From positions 1 to 64,000 of the forward strand of contig CALFSX010000236.1 of NCBI GenBank assembly GCA_937916515.1: a stretch of DNA of 64,000 nt. The letters run 5' to 3'. A program made the translations under genes and the position numbers. The notes under the pieces are model-generated. The model was not told where the DNA came from and did not search any database. It saw nothing but the letters and a program-made list of their open reading frames with translations. Source of the stretch: an uncultured Planctomycetaceae bacterium (lineage in GTDB: Bacteria > Planctomycetota > Planctomycetia > Planctomycetales > Planctomycetaceae). Shown here in pieces: positions 1-8,859 of this stretch (its first letter is position 1; every line of letters starts with the position of its first letter).

Positions 1-519
1 TGCCAGGTTGCACGCCCTGCCCCGTATCACGTGCCAGCGTATCACGTGCCAGCGTTTCACGTGCCAGAAACGTGATGCCGGACATTTTCCGCGTGGCAGG
101 TCTCTGCCGTTATGCGTTGAGACATTGCCCAAAGTCGCCTCAAACCTGACTGAAGGCAACTTCTTCCGCAGAAAACTACGCGGAGTATCTTCACACTGCG
201 AAATAGAACAAGCCAGATTGGCTGCGTTCCAGACGTTCGCTGAATTCGATCCGCCAATTCAAAATGAAACCAACGCAAATTGTGTTCAATTGGGTTTACA
301 GCAACATACCTTTTGTTGTGGACGGTTCTGGCTTGTGGGAATTAGCCCACATGGTCAGGTTCGCGTTCTCTGCGGCGGCAAGTCAGCAAAATTCGCTGTA
401 TTCATCACTTGCCGCCGTTCCAGCCAGACTCTACGGTTCACGATTCTGCGTCAGCTTGCAGGCAAATACCGCCGGACGCCCCACCATTTTCTACAGCCAA
501 CCTTTGTGAGATTCGATTG
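1..519. other. Left-edge region without a convincing gene
   Basis: Open frames exist on both strands (about 170 and 73 codons), but neither shows a recognisable domain, signal peptide or convincing ribosome site. The longer one runs straight into the start of the propeller gene at 520. The only clear structure is the short tandem repeat at 24-68. The rest probably holds the promoter and leader of the gene starting at 520. Confidence 0.5.
24..68. repeat. Three tandem 15-bp units with a CACGTG core
   Basis: Two identical 15-bp units (GTATCACGTGCCAGC at 24-38 and 39-53) are followed by a diverged third (GTTTCACGTGCCAGA at 54-68). Each contains the palindrome CACGTG, so the centres are spaced 15 bp apart. 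The 15-bp period keeps any reading frame open, so the repeat could be coding or a protein-binding array. No adjacent gene makes either reading certain. Confidence 0.8.
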
Positions 520-1797
520 ATGCGCAACGTCTGTACACGCCTGATCCTGTTAAGTTCTGCCCTGCTGCCTCTTAGCGTTTCCGTCAATGCTGACGATTGG
601 CCGCAATGGCGCGGCCCAAATCGAGACGGAATTTCCATAGAAACAAATCTGGACCTGGACTGGACCGATGCTGCTCCCAAACTGCTGTGGCGTACAGAAG
701 GTGTTGGGCAGGGATATTCCGGCGTCTCCGTAGTTGACGGAATCATTTACACAACAGGTAACACGTCCGCTGGACAAAGCGTGATGGCTCGCAAAGCAAC
801 GGACGGTTCAGAAGTCTGGACAACCGCCGTCACAGACACGGTTCCCAAACACGGCTACGATGGAGCACGTTGCACTCCGTCTATCACCGCAGAACATGTT
901 TATGTCGTCACATCCAACGGACAGATCACCTGCCTGAACAAAGCCGATGGCAAAGTCACGTGGTCAAAAGACTTCAAGGAATGGAACGGCAAAATGATGA
1001 GCGGTTGGGGCTTCTCAGAATCTCCAACCGTCGATGGCGATATCGTGCTGTGTACTCCCGGCGGCGACGACGCGCTTGTTGTGGCTCTGGATCGATTCAC
1101 CGGAAAGGAAATCTGGAAGAGCCCTTCGTTCAAGTCTGACAACGGAAAAGATGGAGCTGGCTATTCTTCAATTGCTATCGGCCATGCCTGCGGCGTCAAG
1201 CAGTATGTCACGCTGTCGGGTCGAGGCGTCGTGGGTATCGACGCCAGCAATGGCAAGACCTTGTGGACATACGCTTCTGTCGCCAACAAGACAGCCAATA
1301 TTCCAACGCCCATTGTGTTTGATGACTATGTCTTTTGTTCGTCAGGCTATGGCACAGGATCGGCTCTGCTGCACATCACTCAGGACGGCAAAAAACTGAA
1401 CGCAAAGGAAGAGTACTTTCTGGACGCTGGCACACTTCAGAATCACCACGGCGGCATGATTAAAGTGGGAGACTACATTTACTGCGGCAACGGCCATAAC
1501 AATGGCATGCCTACGTGCCTGAAAATCGATTCCGGCGAAGTTGTCTGGGGCGGCAAACTGCGAGGCGTCGGCAAGGGCTCAGCCGCCGTCACTGTGGCCG
1601 GCGACCATGTGCTGTTCCGCTATGAATCCGGCGAAATCGCATCCATCAAAGTTACGCCGGAAGGCTACCAACCAGCTGGCGACTTCATGCCCGCTTTCCA
1701 GGAAGGCAAAAGCTGGGCTCACCCAGTCATCGTCGATGGCAAGCTATACCTGCGAGAACAAAACGTCCTGATGTGTTACGACGTCGCAAAAAATTAG
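520..1797 (+). CDS. Secreted PQQ-like beta-propeller protein
   Basis: The protein has 425 residues. The start at 520 is chosen because it gives a clean signal peptide (residues 1-24, cleavage after V-N-A), whereas the longer frame from 409 puts 37 unstructured residues in front. The mature protein begins D-D-W-P-Q-W-R-G-P-N-R-D-G, the typical opening of planctomycete outer-membrane-type PQQ-like propellers, followed by repeated blades with G-K-x-x-W motifs. Relatives are BamB-like scaffolds or quinoprotein-like domains. No dehydrogenase active site or cytochrome domain is visible, so it is more likely a binding or scaffold propeller than an alcohol dehydrogenase. It stands alone and is followed by a strong hairpin at 1841. 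Confidence 0.85.
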   Translation: MRNVCTRLILLSSALLPLSVSVNADDWPQWRGPNRDGISIETNLDLDWTDAAPKLLWRTEGVGQGYSGVSVVDGIIYTTGNTSAGQSVMARKATDGSEVWTTAVTDTVPKHGYDGARCTPSITAEHVYVVTSNGQITCLNKADGKVTWSKDFKEWNGKMMSGWGFSESPTVDGDIVLCTPGGDDALVVALDRFTGKEIWKSPSFKSDNGKDGAGYSSIAIGHACGVKQYVTLSGRGVVGIDASNGKTLWTYASVANKTANIPTPIVFDDYVFCSSGYGTGSALLHITQDGKKLNAKEEYFLDAGTLQNHHGGMIKVGDYIYCGNGHNNGMPTCLKIDSGEVVWGGKLRGVGKGSAAVTVAGDHVLFRYESGEIASIKVTPEGYQPAGDFMPAFQEGKSWAHPVIVDGKLYLREQNVLMCYDVAKN

Positions 1798-1840
1798 TAC
1801 AACGCTTGCGACACACCCTAACCCTTCGTGCATGCGAACT

Positions 1841-1871
1841 AATGGCTGGACAGAAACCTGTCCAGCCATTT
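1841..1871 (+). terminator. 13-bp perfect hairpin after the propeller gene
   Basis: AATGGCTGGACAG at 1841-1853 pairs perfectly with CTGTCCAGCCATT at 1858-1870 around a four-base AAAC loop. It starts 44 bases after the stop at 1797. Only a short T tract follows, so termination may be weak or factor-assisted. Confidence 0.7.
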
Positions 1872-2220
1872 ACACGTCCGCAATGCCAATCCGACAGCGT
1901 TCGCATGGACAAAATCTGCCGAACAGCCCCCCCAAATAGCGGGCTGGGCCAGAGCCGCACTTCGCTGCTTCATCAACTGAATGACACACGACAACAAGTC
2001 CTTCGATCGCAGTTACCGCTCAGATGCTGAGTTGCGATAGTTCAGCGCCGCCGAAACGGTAGGTGCGTTAATTTTTGAGACCGTCCTCAAAACACATTCG
2101 AATTGCACGCAGAATTCCGATAGCCTCCGACCTATGGTACGACGATCTGCGAGTTTCGGACAGCCTCCGCGCCTTCCGCCAGCAGAAGCCTTCCCCATGA
2201 TCTTCCCCGGAAAACTATCG
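1872..2220. other. Intergenic region before the phosphoesterase
   Basis: No domain-bearing frame is visible. The upstream part of the next gene's open frame (from 2134) is proline- and arginine-rich and ends in front of a proper signal peptide, so it is treated as untranslated leader. Confidence 0.5.
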
Positions 2221-4263
2221 ATGCGTCTCAGCACATATTGTCTTCTATTGATGCCCCTTCTCGTGATCTCATCCAGCAAGCAACTTGCGAGTGGTCAGGA
2301 TGCTGACAGTGAAAACCTGGTTCATTCGCGGCACAAGTTTCTGCATCACGGACCACATCCCACAGAAGCACCTTCGGACAAGCGGTTTTTTACCAATCGC
2401 AGCAGCGACGTGGTGTTGCCGTTGACCAACGAAGACGACGCCTTTGTGTTTGCTGTGTTTGGAGATCGCACGGGAGGACCAGCGGACGGAGTCAACGTGC
2501 TGGCAGATGCCGTCCGTGACGTGAATCTAATCGAACCAGATATGGTGATGACCGTGGGAGATCTTATCAACGGTTACAACCAGACTCCCGCCTGGATGGT
2601 GCAGATGAAGGAATATAAAGCCATCATGAAGCACCTGGTGTGCCCGTGGTTTCCAGTCGCGGGTAATCATGATGTTTACTGGCGTCCCACCGACGATGTC
2701 CAAATGCCGCGGGAGCAACACGACGCCAACTATGAAATGCATTTCGGCCCACTGTGGTATTCGTTCCAGCACAAAAACTGCAACTTCATCGCGCTGTATT
2801 CTGATGAAGGCGATCCGAAAACCGGCGAAAAGAATTTTCGGAAGGCCGAATGTCAGAAGGTCAGTGACGAACAATTCGCGTTTCTGAAGCAAGCATTGGC
2901 TCGAGGCAAAGACAACGATCATCAGTTCATCTTTCTGCATCACCCACGCTGGTTGCAGGGCAACTACGGCAACGACTGGACGGAACGCGTTCACCCACTG
3001 CTTGTCGAAGCAGGCAACGTGACGGCTGTCTTTGCGGGCCATATTCACCACATGCGCTACGACCCAGCTGATGGCATTGAATACGTTACGCTGGCGTCTG
3101 TGGGAGCTCACATTACCAGCACCGTTCCGAAAGCCGGCTTTCTGCACCAGTACCACCTGGTCACCGTCCGCCCCAAGCAAGTGGCGTTGACCGCGTATCC
3201 CGTTGGAGCAGCCATGAACGTTCGCGAGATCACGGGCGACATGCAGGCCGAAGTCGTGCAACTTTCTAAACAGAAACTCAAATCAGCTAGCCCCATCAAA
3301 ATTACCGACGACGGGCCGGAAGATAGCGTGCTGGAAGCGGAAATCACCAATCCGACGTCGATGCCGATTGAGTTCACCGTAACGCCCACCAGCAACGACA
3401 GCCACTGGATGTTGTTTCCGTCTCACATCCACGGCAGACTCGATGCCGGTGAATCTCGCAAAGTCAAAATCAACGCCGAATACAGCACTCGGCAGCTCGA
3501 CAATTCGTTCCGCGGAATCAACCTCGTGCTGTCTCAGGACTATCTTGCCAGAACAACTCGCTACGCCATTCCCGACACAACAACGAACGTCGAATTCGAT
3601 CTGCAGATTTCGCAACCCACCGGAAATGTGCCTAACCAGGCACTGCAACTGGATGGTCGAGATGACGCGTTTGCAATTCCGGCTGACAAGGTTCAGTTGC
3701 CACAAGGAGCTTTCACGGTCGAAGGTTGGTTGAATGCGACCGGATTTTCTGATCGAACGGCTGTCTTCGCGAAGTCACAAAGCAGCGAATACAGCATCTT
3801 CGCTGCCCGCGGCGTCCCATCAGCAAGTGTTTATCTGAATGGTGATTACGTCGTCGCTCGCAGCTCGAAAGCTTTGTCACTTCAGCAATGGCATCATGTG
3901 GCGTTGGTCTACGATGATGATTCCGTGGCGCTGTTCGTTGATGGCAAACTGGCAGAACGAAAGTCAGCACCGCCAAACGCAAAACGAGCAACAAACAAGC
4001 TACCATTGTTTGTCGGAGCTGATCCAGACGGAGATGGAAAACCGACTTCCTTCTTTAAGGGTCAGTTGGACGAATTCCGAATCACCACGGGCGCTGTCTA
4101 CAGCGAAGATTTCACACCATCAAGACAACTGGACGCCACCGAAGAAACCGTCCTGCTGTACAAATTCGACCGAGCCGTTGGGCCCATAATTTTCGATCAA
4201 GGCCCCAACAAATTTCACCTGCAACTGAACTCCGGCGGAACGATTACACCCCTGGCCCCATAG
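2221..4263 (+). CDS. Secreted metallophosphoesterase with C-terminal LamG-like domain
   Basis: The protein has 680 residues from the ATG at 2221, which opens a signal peptide (about residues 1-24). An in-frame start at 2134 would add 29 residues before it. Calcineurin-like phosphoesterase motifs occur in order: G-D-R (81-83), V-G-D-L (112-115), G-N-H-D (148-151), a histidine pair in F-L-H-H-P (about 245) and F-A-G-H-I-H-H (about 277). These bind a dinuclear metal centre. The last 180 residues form a concanavalin A-like LamG domain (E-G-W-L-N-A, W-H-H-V-A-L-V-Y, L-D-E-F-R-I), probably a carbohydrate-binding or anchoring module. Substrate unknown. The family includes purple acid phosphatases and nucleotidases. 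Confidence 0.88.
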   Translation: MRLSTYCLLLMPLLVISSSKQLASGQDADSENLVHSRHKFLHHGPHPTEAPSDKRFFTNRSSDVVLPLTNEDDAFVFAVFGDRTGGPADGVNVLADAVRDVNLIEPDMVMTVGDLINGYNQTPAWMVQMKEYKAIMKHLVCPWFPVAGNHDVYWRPTDDVQMPREQHDANYEMHFGPLWYSFQHKNCNFIALYSDEGDPKTGEKNFRKAECQKVSDEQFAFLKQALARGKDNDHQFIFLHHPRWLQGNYGNDWTERVHPLLVEAGNVTAVFAGHIHHMRYDPADGIEYVTLASVGAHITSTVPKAGFLHQYHLVTVRPKQVALTAYPVGAAMNVREITGDMQAEVVQLSKQKLKSASPIKITDDGPEDSVLEAEITNPTSMPIEFTVTPTSNDSHWMLFPSHIHGRLDAGESRKVKINAEYSTRQLDNSFRGINLVLSQDYLARTTRYAIPDTTTNVEFDLQISQPTGNVPNQALQLDGRDDAFAIPADKVQLPQGAFTVEGWLNATGFSDRTAVFAKSQSSEYSIFAARGVPSASVYLNGDYVVARSSKALSLQQWHHVALVYDDDSVALFVDGKLAERKSAPPNAKRATNKLPLFVGADPDGDGKPTSFFKGQLDEFRITTGAVYSEDFTPSRQLDATEETVLLYKFDRAVGPIIFDQGPNKFHLQLNSGGTITPLAP

Positions 4264-4315
4264 CTTTAAAACAGCTAACAAATACTGATGCGAAGTTGCC
4301 CCATCAGGCAAACCG

Positions 4316-4380
4316 TAGGGCCGGTTCCTACCGGCCAACTTCGTCAAGCCCTCCAGAACGGCCGGTAGGAACCGGCCCTA
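4316..4380. repeat. 21-bp perfect inverted repeat built of two self-complementary hairpins (bidirectional terminator or REP)
   Basis: The arm at 4316-4336 is exactly complementary to the arm at 4360-4380 over 21 bp, with a 23-base spacer. Each arm is itself a hairpin (GGCCGGT and ACCGGCC around a four-base loop), so the locus can fold as one long cruciform or two tandem hairpins. It lies between the convergent ends of the phosphoesterase gene (4263) and the secretion-type ATPase gene (4491), and a TTTT tract follows the right arm. A shared terminator or a REP-type element are both plausible. No second copy was seen in this window. Confidence 0.85.
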
Positions 4381-4490
4381 TTTTGCTCTCGCAACTTGCG
4401 CGCTGATAATGCAATCACGTTGAATTGGAATTCTGCTTTTGTTTCCGTTGGAACATGCTGTTCACGGTTATGCTGCGATCGACTTCACCG

Positions 4491-6434
4491 TTATTCCACA
4501 CCAATCACGCGGTCGACTTCGTCGAAGGTGGTGGCTCCCTGGGCGACAAGCGTGTAGCCGTTTTGGCGGAGGGTTTGGAAGTCTTTGCCGTGAACGGCTT
4601 TTCGTAGGTCAACAATTGTGGGGCCGCCGTGGATGGCGTCGCCGACTTGTTTTTTTACGTCCAGCAGTTCAAAAATTGCTCGACGGCCGGAATAGCCGGT
4701 GCCCAGACATTTCTTGCAGCCGCCGGGTTCGTAAATGGCATCGCGGATGGCTCCGCCAAGTCGTCGCTTGTCGTCGGCATCCGGGCGTCTGCGTTGGCGA
4801 CATTCTGTACACAGTGTTCTTAGCAGTCGCTGCGACATAATCAAATTCAATGCCGACGCCACCATGTTGGGGTCAGCATTCAGGTCCAGCAGTCGGTGCA
4901 ACGTGGCCAACGTATCCGGAGCGTGCACGGTGGACAGCACAAGGTGCCCCGTCATCGTGGCCTGCATCGCAATCTTTGCAGAAATCCCGTCTCGAATTTC
5001 TCCAATCAGCAATACGTCCGGGTCCTGCCGCAACAATGCCGGCAGCATTTCCGCAAAGCCTCGACCATGTTCCGCATCGATGTTCATCTGAGTGATGCCG
5101 TCGATCTGATATTCCACCGGATCTTCCAACGTCATCACGTTGCGAGACTTAAAGTCGATACTTCGCAGCATGGAATACAGCGTCGTCGTTTTCCCTGAAC
5201 CCGTCGGACCGCACATCAAGACCATGCCGGCATTCTGCTGCATGACGCTGTCGATAATTTTGACGAACTTTGTGGGGGCACCCAATTGCCGCAATGTCTG
5301 AGGCGCGCTTTCCGCATCCAAAACGCGAATGGCCAGCTTTTGCCCGTGCACAGACGGTGTAAAACTGACTCGATAATCCGAACGCCGATTCGGTGCAACG
5401 GTGGAATAGTTGCCTTCCAGAACTTCCTGAGTGGCTCCCATTTTGGTTTCGCACAACACCTTAACAATGCCGTAAAGCCGTTTCGCCGCGTCCTTGGGAA
5501 TCTTTACCAGATGAACAAGAGTTCCATCAATTCGCATTCGCACATCGATGTGATCTTCAGCTGGTTCAAAGTGCATGTCTGTTGTGCGTGACTGAAAACC
5601 AACCAGTGTCAGCAGTCCCAGCATATGAGGACCGTCGCCGCTGTCGGCATGTTCGCCAACGGAAATCCGTTCGCCTCCGGAACCCACCAGAATCAGTTTA
5701 TCGAGCGAAAAGCCCAGATTTCGCAACGTGTTATGAATGTGAATCAGCTTGCGCAAATGCGGCTGATCTTCGACCTCGCTGCTGCTGCCTCCGAACAGAA
5801 ACCCCAGCAACCCCTTCCGCTTCTTCTTTTTCTTAGGAGCCGTATCAGACGCTTCTTCAAATACCGACCGCTGTTTTTTCGCCGGCTTCTTCTTTGGCGC
5901 TGGGCCAGACTTAGCGGGTGGCACATCTGGTTCACGAAAAGGCCGACGGCTGACACGACCCGATTCGTCAGCACGCGAACGCTCTGTTCTGCCACCTCTG
6001 GCTTCTCGATCGCCGCCTCCGCCGCCGTCGCGTTCCCCTGGCCGACGACGCCGCACGCTGGGTGCTTCATCACCATCCGGTGCACTGGAAGGTCGCCGGC
6101 GAACTCCACCAGCGGCACCTGACGAACGTGCCCCACCTGCGCGAGACCGTGGCCGTCGTCTGGCGGATGCGTCATCAACCAAAGGTGCGTCAAGGTCCAA
6201 TGCGTCAGGATCGTATTCGTCGTCTGCAACGTCATCAAAATCGTCGTTGCCGCCACCACCGCCGCCAGATGGAAACAGTTCCGGATAATCATCAGCAGAA
6301 GACCAGCGTTTGCCGTCGGTTGAAACTTCAAAGTGGCGACCAAACCGCCCACGTTTTGCCATCGAATGCAGTTTCTCGATGGTCAACGGGCCTAATCGCT
6401 TGCCACGACTTCTAATGTAATAAGCAGTTGCCAC
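4491..6434 (-). CDS. PilB/GspE-family secretion ATPase with N-terminal GYF_2-like domain
   Basis: The protein has 647 residues and starts at a GTG preceded by GAGGGG; an in-frame stop lies just upstream. Residues 1-55 (Y-Y-I-R-S-R-G-K-R-L-G-P-L-T) resemble the GYF_2 domain. Residues 60-215 are a low-complexity linker rich in Asp, Arg, Gly and then Lys. From about 225 it is a type II secretion/type IV pilus ATPase: D-M-H-F-E-P (286-291), Walker A GPTGSGKTT (409-417), Walker B region LLIGEIRD (475-482), and a zinc-binding tetracysteine C542/C545/C573/C576. The usual N-terminal MshEN/GspE region is replaced. No pilin, secretin or inner-membrane platform gene is nearby. It is the last gene of a four-gene unit with a GTPase and a GAP1-like protein (50-base gap upstream), which suggests a role other than standard pilus assembly. 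Confidence 0.88.
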   Translation of the reverse strand: MATAYYIRSRGKRLGPLTIEKLHSMAKRGRFGRHFEVSTDGKRWSSADDYPELFPSGGGGGGNDDFDDVADDEYDPDALDLDAPLVDDASARRRPRSRAGGARSSGAAGGVRRRPSSAPDGDEAPSVRRRRPGERDGGGGGDREARGGRTERSRADESGRVSRRPFREPDVPPAKSGPAPKKKPAKKQRSVFEEASDTAPKKKKKRKGLLGFLFGGSSSEVEDQPHLRKLIHIHNTLRNLGFSLDKLILVGSGGERISVGEHADSGDGPHMLGLLTLVGFQSRTTDMHFEPAEDHIDVRMRIDGTLVHLVKIPKDAAKRLYGIVKVLCETKMGATQEVLEGNYSTVAPNRRSDYRVSFTPSVHGQKLAIRVLDAESAPQTLRQLGAPTKFVKIIDSVMQQNAGMVLMCGPTGSGKTTTLYSMLRSIDFKSRNVMTLEDPVEYQIDGITQMNIDAEHGRGFAEMLPALLRQDPDVLLIGEIRDGISAKIAMQATMTGHLVLSTVHAPDTLATLHRLLDLNADPNMVASALNLIMSQRLLRTLCTECRQRRRPDADDKRRLGGAIRDAIYEPGGCKKCLGTGYSGRRAIFELLDVKKQVGDAIHGGPTIVDLRKAVHGKDFQTLRQNGYTLVAQGATTFDEVDRVIGVE

Positions 6435-6484
6435 AAGCCCCTCACTTCATTCTGATTGTTTCTCGCGACAACATCTCACACTGC

Positions 6485-7618
6485 TTAAAAGATTACCTTC
6501 GCCGCAATCGCCAGCAGAATAATAACGGCGACGCCAACACCGGCCATCGTCGCCATCTTTTTCATTTTCTGCTGCTTTTCGATCTCCGCAATTCTGGCTT
6601 CGAAGCGTAGCTGCACGGCGTCCGGAATATCAAACTCTTCAAACGCCGCGACGGCGTCATAGTGGCGATAGATGTCGTCGATCGTCACGTTATCCGAACG
6701 CAGAACCTTTGTCAGCTTCTTGACTTCGCCCGCATACACGCGAGCCGCTTCTTCTTCCTGCCCGAGTTCTCGAATCCAGCGCAACATCGGCTGCGTTTTT
6801 TCTTTCGCATCCATATAGGGCTGAGAATCGCGATCGCACTTTTGAGCGACAAGTTCCCATTTTTCGCCCAGCGACTTCGTGAGTTCCGGATCGCCGCTGT
6901 CCATCGCCGCCTGCCATTCCACAGTGACTCGATTCAGCATGCGGATGGCTTCCAGCTTTTTCACTTCAACCATCGTCTGATCGATGCGTTCGATCACGCG
7001 TCGGTCGGGCTTAACCGACCACGGCTTTTTGTGTAGTTCATCGGCAAGACGGCGAACTTCTGCATAATTGCGGCTGCTGATCGCTTCTCGACTTTCGTCA
7101 GAAATCTGTCGAATCCGAGTTTCTTCGTACGACTTCAAGTCGTCCTTCCAATAGGCGGTTCCCACATCACGCTTGGCAATCTGACGCAACAAATCAATGC
7201 GGCTTCTTAAGGGTGCTCGTGCCAGCGACAACACGCGAAACTTTTTCATCAGACGTTCCAACGGCTCGTCTTCGGAATACGCTCCATTAATGTCTGTGGC
7301 GATATCAATTTGCAGTTCGGGAGTAACTGTCAGGCCCAGTTCTGCGACGAAGTCGTTCCATTCGGCAAGTTCGTGGAAGTCCAGAATCGACACAACTTCC
7401 AGCAGGTTCGGTTCCTGTTCTGCCAGTTGAATTGCTTCGCTGCGGTGCCCTTCAGACAACAGAGCATCGCATTCTCGCAAACGTTTGTTAGCGCTGCGAA
7501 TTTCGGCGTCCAGCTCAGAATGCAATCGTTCCAGCTGTTCGCGGTTTGGGTTCATCGAACTCGCCAGTGTTACTCGAACACTTTCAAGCAGTTCGTGAAT
7601 TTCAGCAATTTCAGCCAT
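6485..7618 (-). CDS. Helical protein with C-terminal membrane anchor, function unknown
   Basis: The protein has 377 residues. No domain is recognised with confidence. It is strongly helical and charged, with coiled-coil-like stretches near 25-55 and 195-245, and it ends in one hydrophobic segment (about 357-376) with almost nothing after it. That makes it a tail-anchored protein with a large cytoplasmic part. It sits between the GAP1-like gene (52-base gap) and the PilB-like ATPase (50-base gap), all on the minus strand, so it is probably an adaptor in the same membrane complex. Its length and spacing support a real gene. Confidence 0.75.
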   Translation of the reverse strand: MAEIAEIHELLESVRVTLASSMNPNREQLERLHSELDAEIRSANKRLRECDALLSEGHRSEAIQLAEQEPNLLEVVSILDFHELAEWNDFVAELGLTVTPELQIDIATDINGAYSEDEPLERLMKKFRVLSLARAPLRSRIDLLRQIAKRDVGTAYWKDDLKSYEETRIRQISDESREAISSRNYAEVRRLADELHKKPWSVKPDRRVIERIDQTMVEVKKLEAIRMLNRVTVEWQAAMDSGDPELTKSLGEKWELVAQKCDRDSQPYMDAKEKTQPMLRWIRELGQEEEAARVYAGEVKKLTKVLRSDNVTIDDIYRHYDAVAAFEEFDIPDAVQLRFEARIAEIEKQQKMKKMATMAGVGVAVIILLAIAAKVIF

Positions 7619-7670
7619 ATCGAATTACCCTGCTATCAACAACCTGTCACAGACAGGCCTGTCCAGCATC

Positions 7671-8807
7671 TTATGTAAGTTGTTTAATCCCAAGGACTAC
7701 CAGAATCGCAATGACTGCCAATAGCAACACAGAAACCAGGATCAACCCGGCTTTGTTTTTTCTTTTCGAAGACTTCCGCTTCGTTTCTGAGCCACCTGCA
7801 TCCGCCTGTTCCAGAGTTACGTGAGCATATTCTTCTTCCGGAATATCAAACGGCGACCGAGTTTGCACGGCTTTCTTTTGCAGCCTTGCTTCTCTACGCC
7901 GCCGCACACTGGGTCGTTCCGGACGCTCTTCGTCATCGTCACCATTTGGCTGACTTAACGCTCCGCCGCCAGAACGCCGTATCTTGGCAGCCGCCATGGC
8001 GTGAGCCTGATCCGGACGGCCTTCTCTGGCGGCCTGAACAAAAGGATTGTCGTCCGGAAGTTCAGTTTTCGAACCAAGCGGATCAACCAGAATGCCCTGC
8101 GTGCGAGCTCGCAAATGCCTGGCTTCACTGGTGCCATCCATCACAAACCGCCAATGACAATGAGCACTGCTGGTTTGACGTGTATAAAACGTGCTGAAGC
8201 AGACCTTCCATTGATCAGCTGCCTTCACCAGCTGAAGCGCTTCGTTCAGCAGTGCCATGGTCTGATCACCATTGGGAACGATCACCGAAACAGATCGAAA
8301 ATCAGACGCAATGGCGTGCCCCAGCATTCCCGCCCAGCCTGCGTCTCCAAACACTTCTTCCCACGCACTAAACCCGTTGACCGGTTCTGAATACGAATCC
8401 GGAAGTCGATCCGGAGGTAAGGTTTGAGGATCGGAATCCCACTGCGAAAACCAAAACGATTGATCTGTAAACATCGCCGTCGGACCATCATCGAACGATT
8501 CGATTTCGTCGGATGTCAGCGCCAGATGGTGAGCAATCTTGTTGGTGCGATTGGTATGTTCTGCCTTGACGTGACCAATTCTGGAAAGCACATGATACAC
8601 GGTTCGCTGAATACGGACCGTCATGTGCGAATGGTTCACGGGGGGCACGCTGCCAGCCAGAGATTCTGTGTAAGAATACCCGCTTAATGATTCCAGCTTG
8701 TCCTGCAGCGCGCGAGGAATCCCGTCCGTCGCAGCGACGGTGCAGAATCCGCTCGCTCCGGGACGCAGTCCACGGCGTGCTGAGGTGTAGACAAGTTCGA
8801 AACTCAC
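7671..8807 (-). CDS. GTPase-associated protein 1 (GAP1-N2)-like membrane-anchored protein
   Basis: The N-terminus (F-E-L-V-Y-T-S-A-R-R-G-L-R-P-G-A-S-G-F) matches my memory of the GAP1-N2 domain, found beside conflict-type GTPases. The fold continues through about residue 240. After that come an acidic/basic low-complexity linker (280-350) and one transmembrane helix close to the C-terminus, leaving the bulk of the protein cytoplasmic. The GTG at 8807 is preferred because AGG lies 7 bases before it and the family starts here. A TTG at 8834 would add nine residues including C-P-D-C. The gene directly follows the GTPase (52-base gap), which matches the known gene pairing. The family assignment is from memory and needs a profile search. 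Confidence 0.7.
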   Translation of the reverse strand: MSFELVYTSARRGLRPGASGFCTVAATDGIPRALQDKLESLSGYSYTESLAGSVPPVNHSHMTVRIQRTVYHVLSRIGHVKAEHTNRTNKIAHHLALTSDEIESFDDGPTAMFTDQSFWFSQWDSDPQTLPPDRLPDSYSEPVNGFSAWEEVFGDAGWAGMLGHAIASDFRSVSVIVPNGDQTMALLNEALQLVKAADQWKVCFSTFYTRQTSSAHCHWRFVMDGTSEARHLRARTQGILVDPLGSKTELPDDNPFVQAAREGRPDQAHAMAAAKIRRSGGGALSQPNGDDDEERPERPSVRRRREARLQKKAVQTRSPFDIPEEEYAHVTLEQADAGGSETKRKSSKRKNKAGLILVSVLLLAVIAILVVLGIKQLT

Positions 8808-8859
8808 GATCAACCTGCAATCGGGGCAATGCAATCAAAAAGCCAGCGTCCTGCAACAA

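Noticed and set aside
8-520. Open frame of 170 codons at the left edge
   Set aside because: No domain, start signal or signal peptide; it ends across the start of the gene at 520, and its repeats are explained by the 15-bp tandem unit.
2527-3261. Long minus-strand frame opposite the phosphoesterase
   Set aside because: It mirrors a well-supported plus-strand gene and has no motif of its own.
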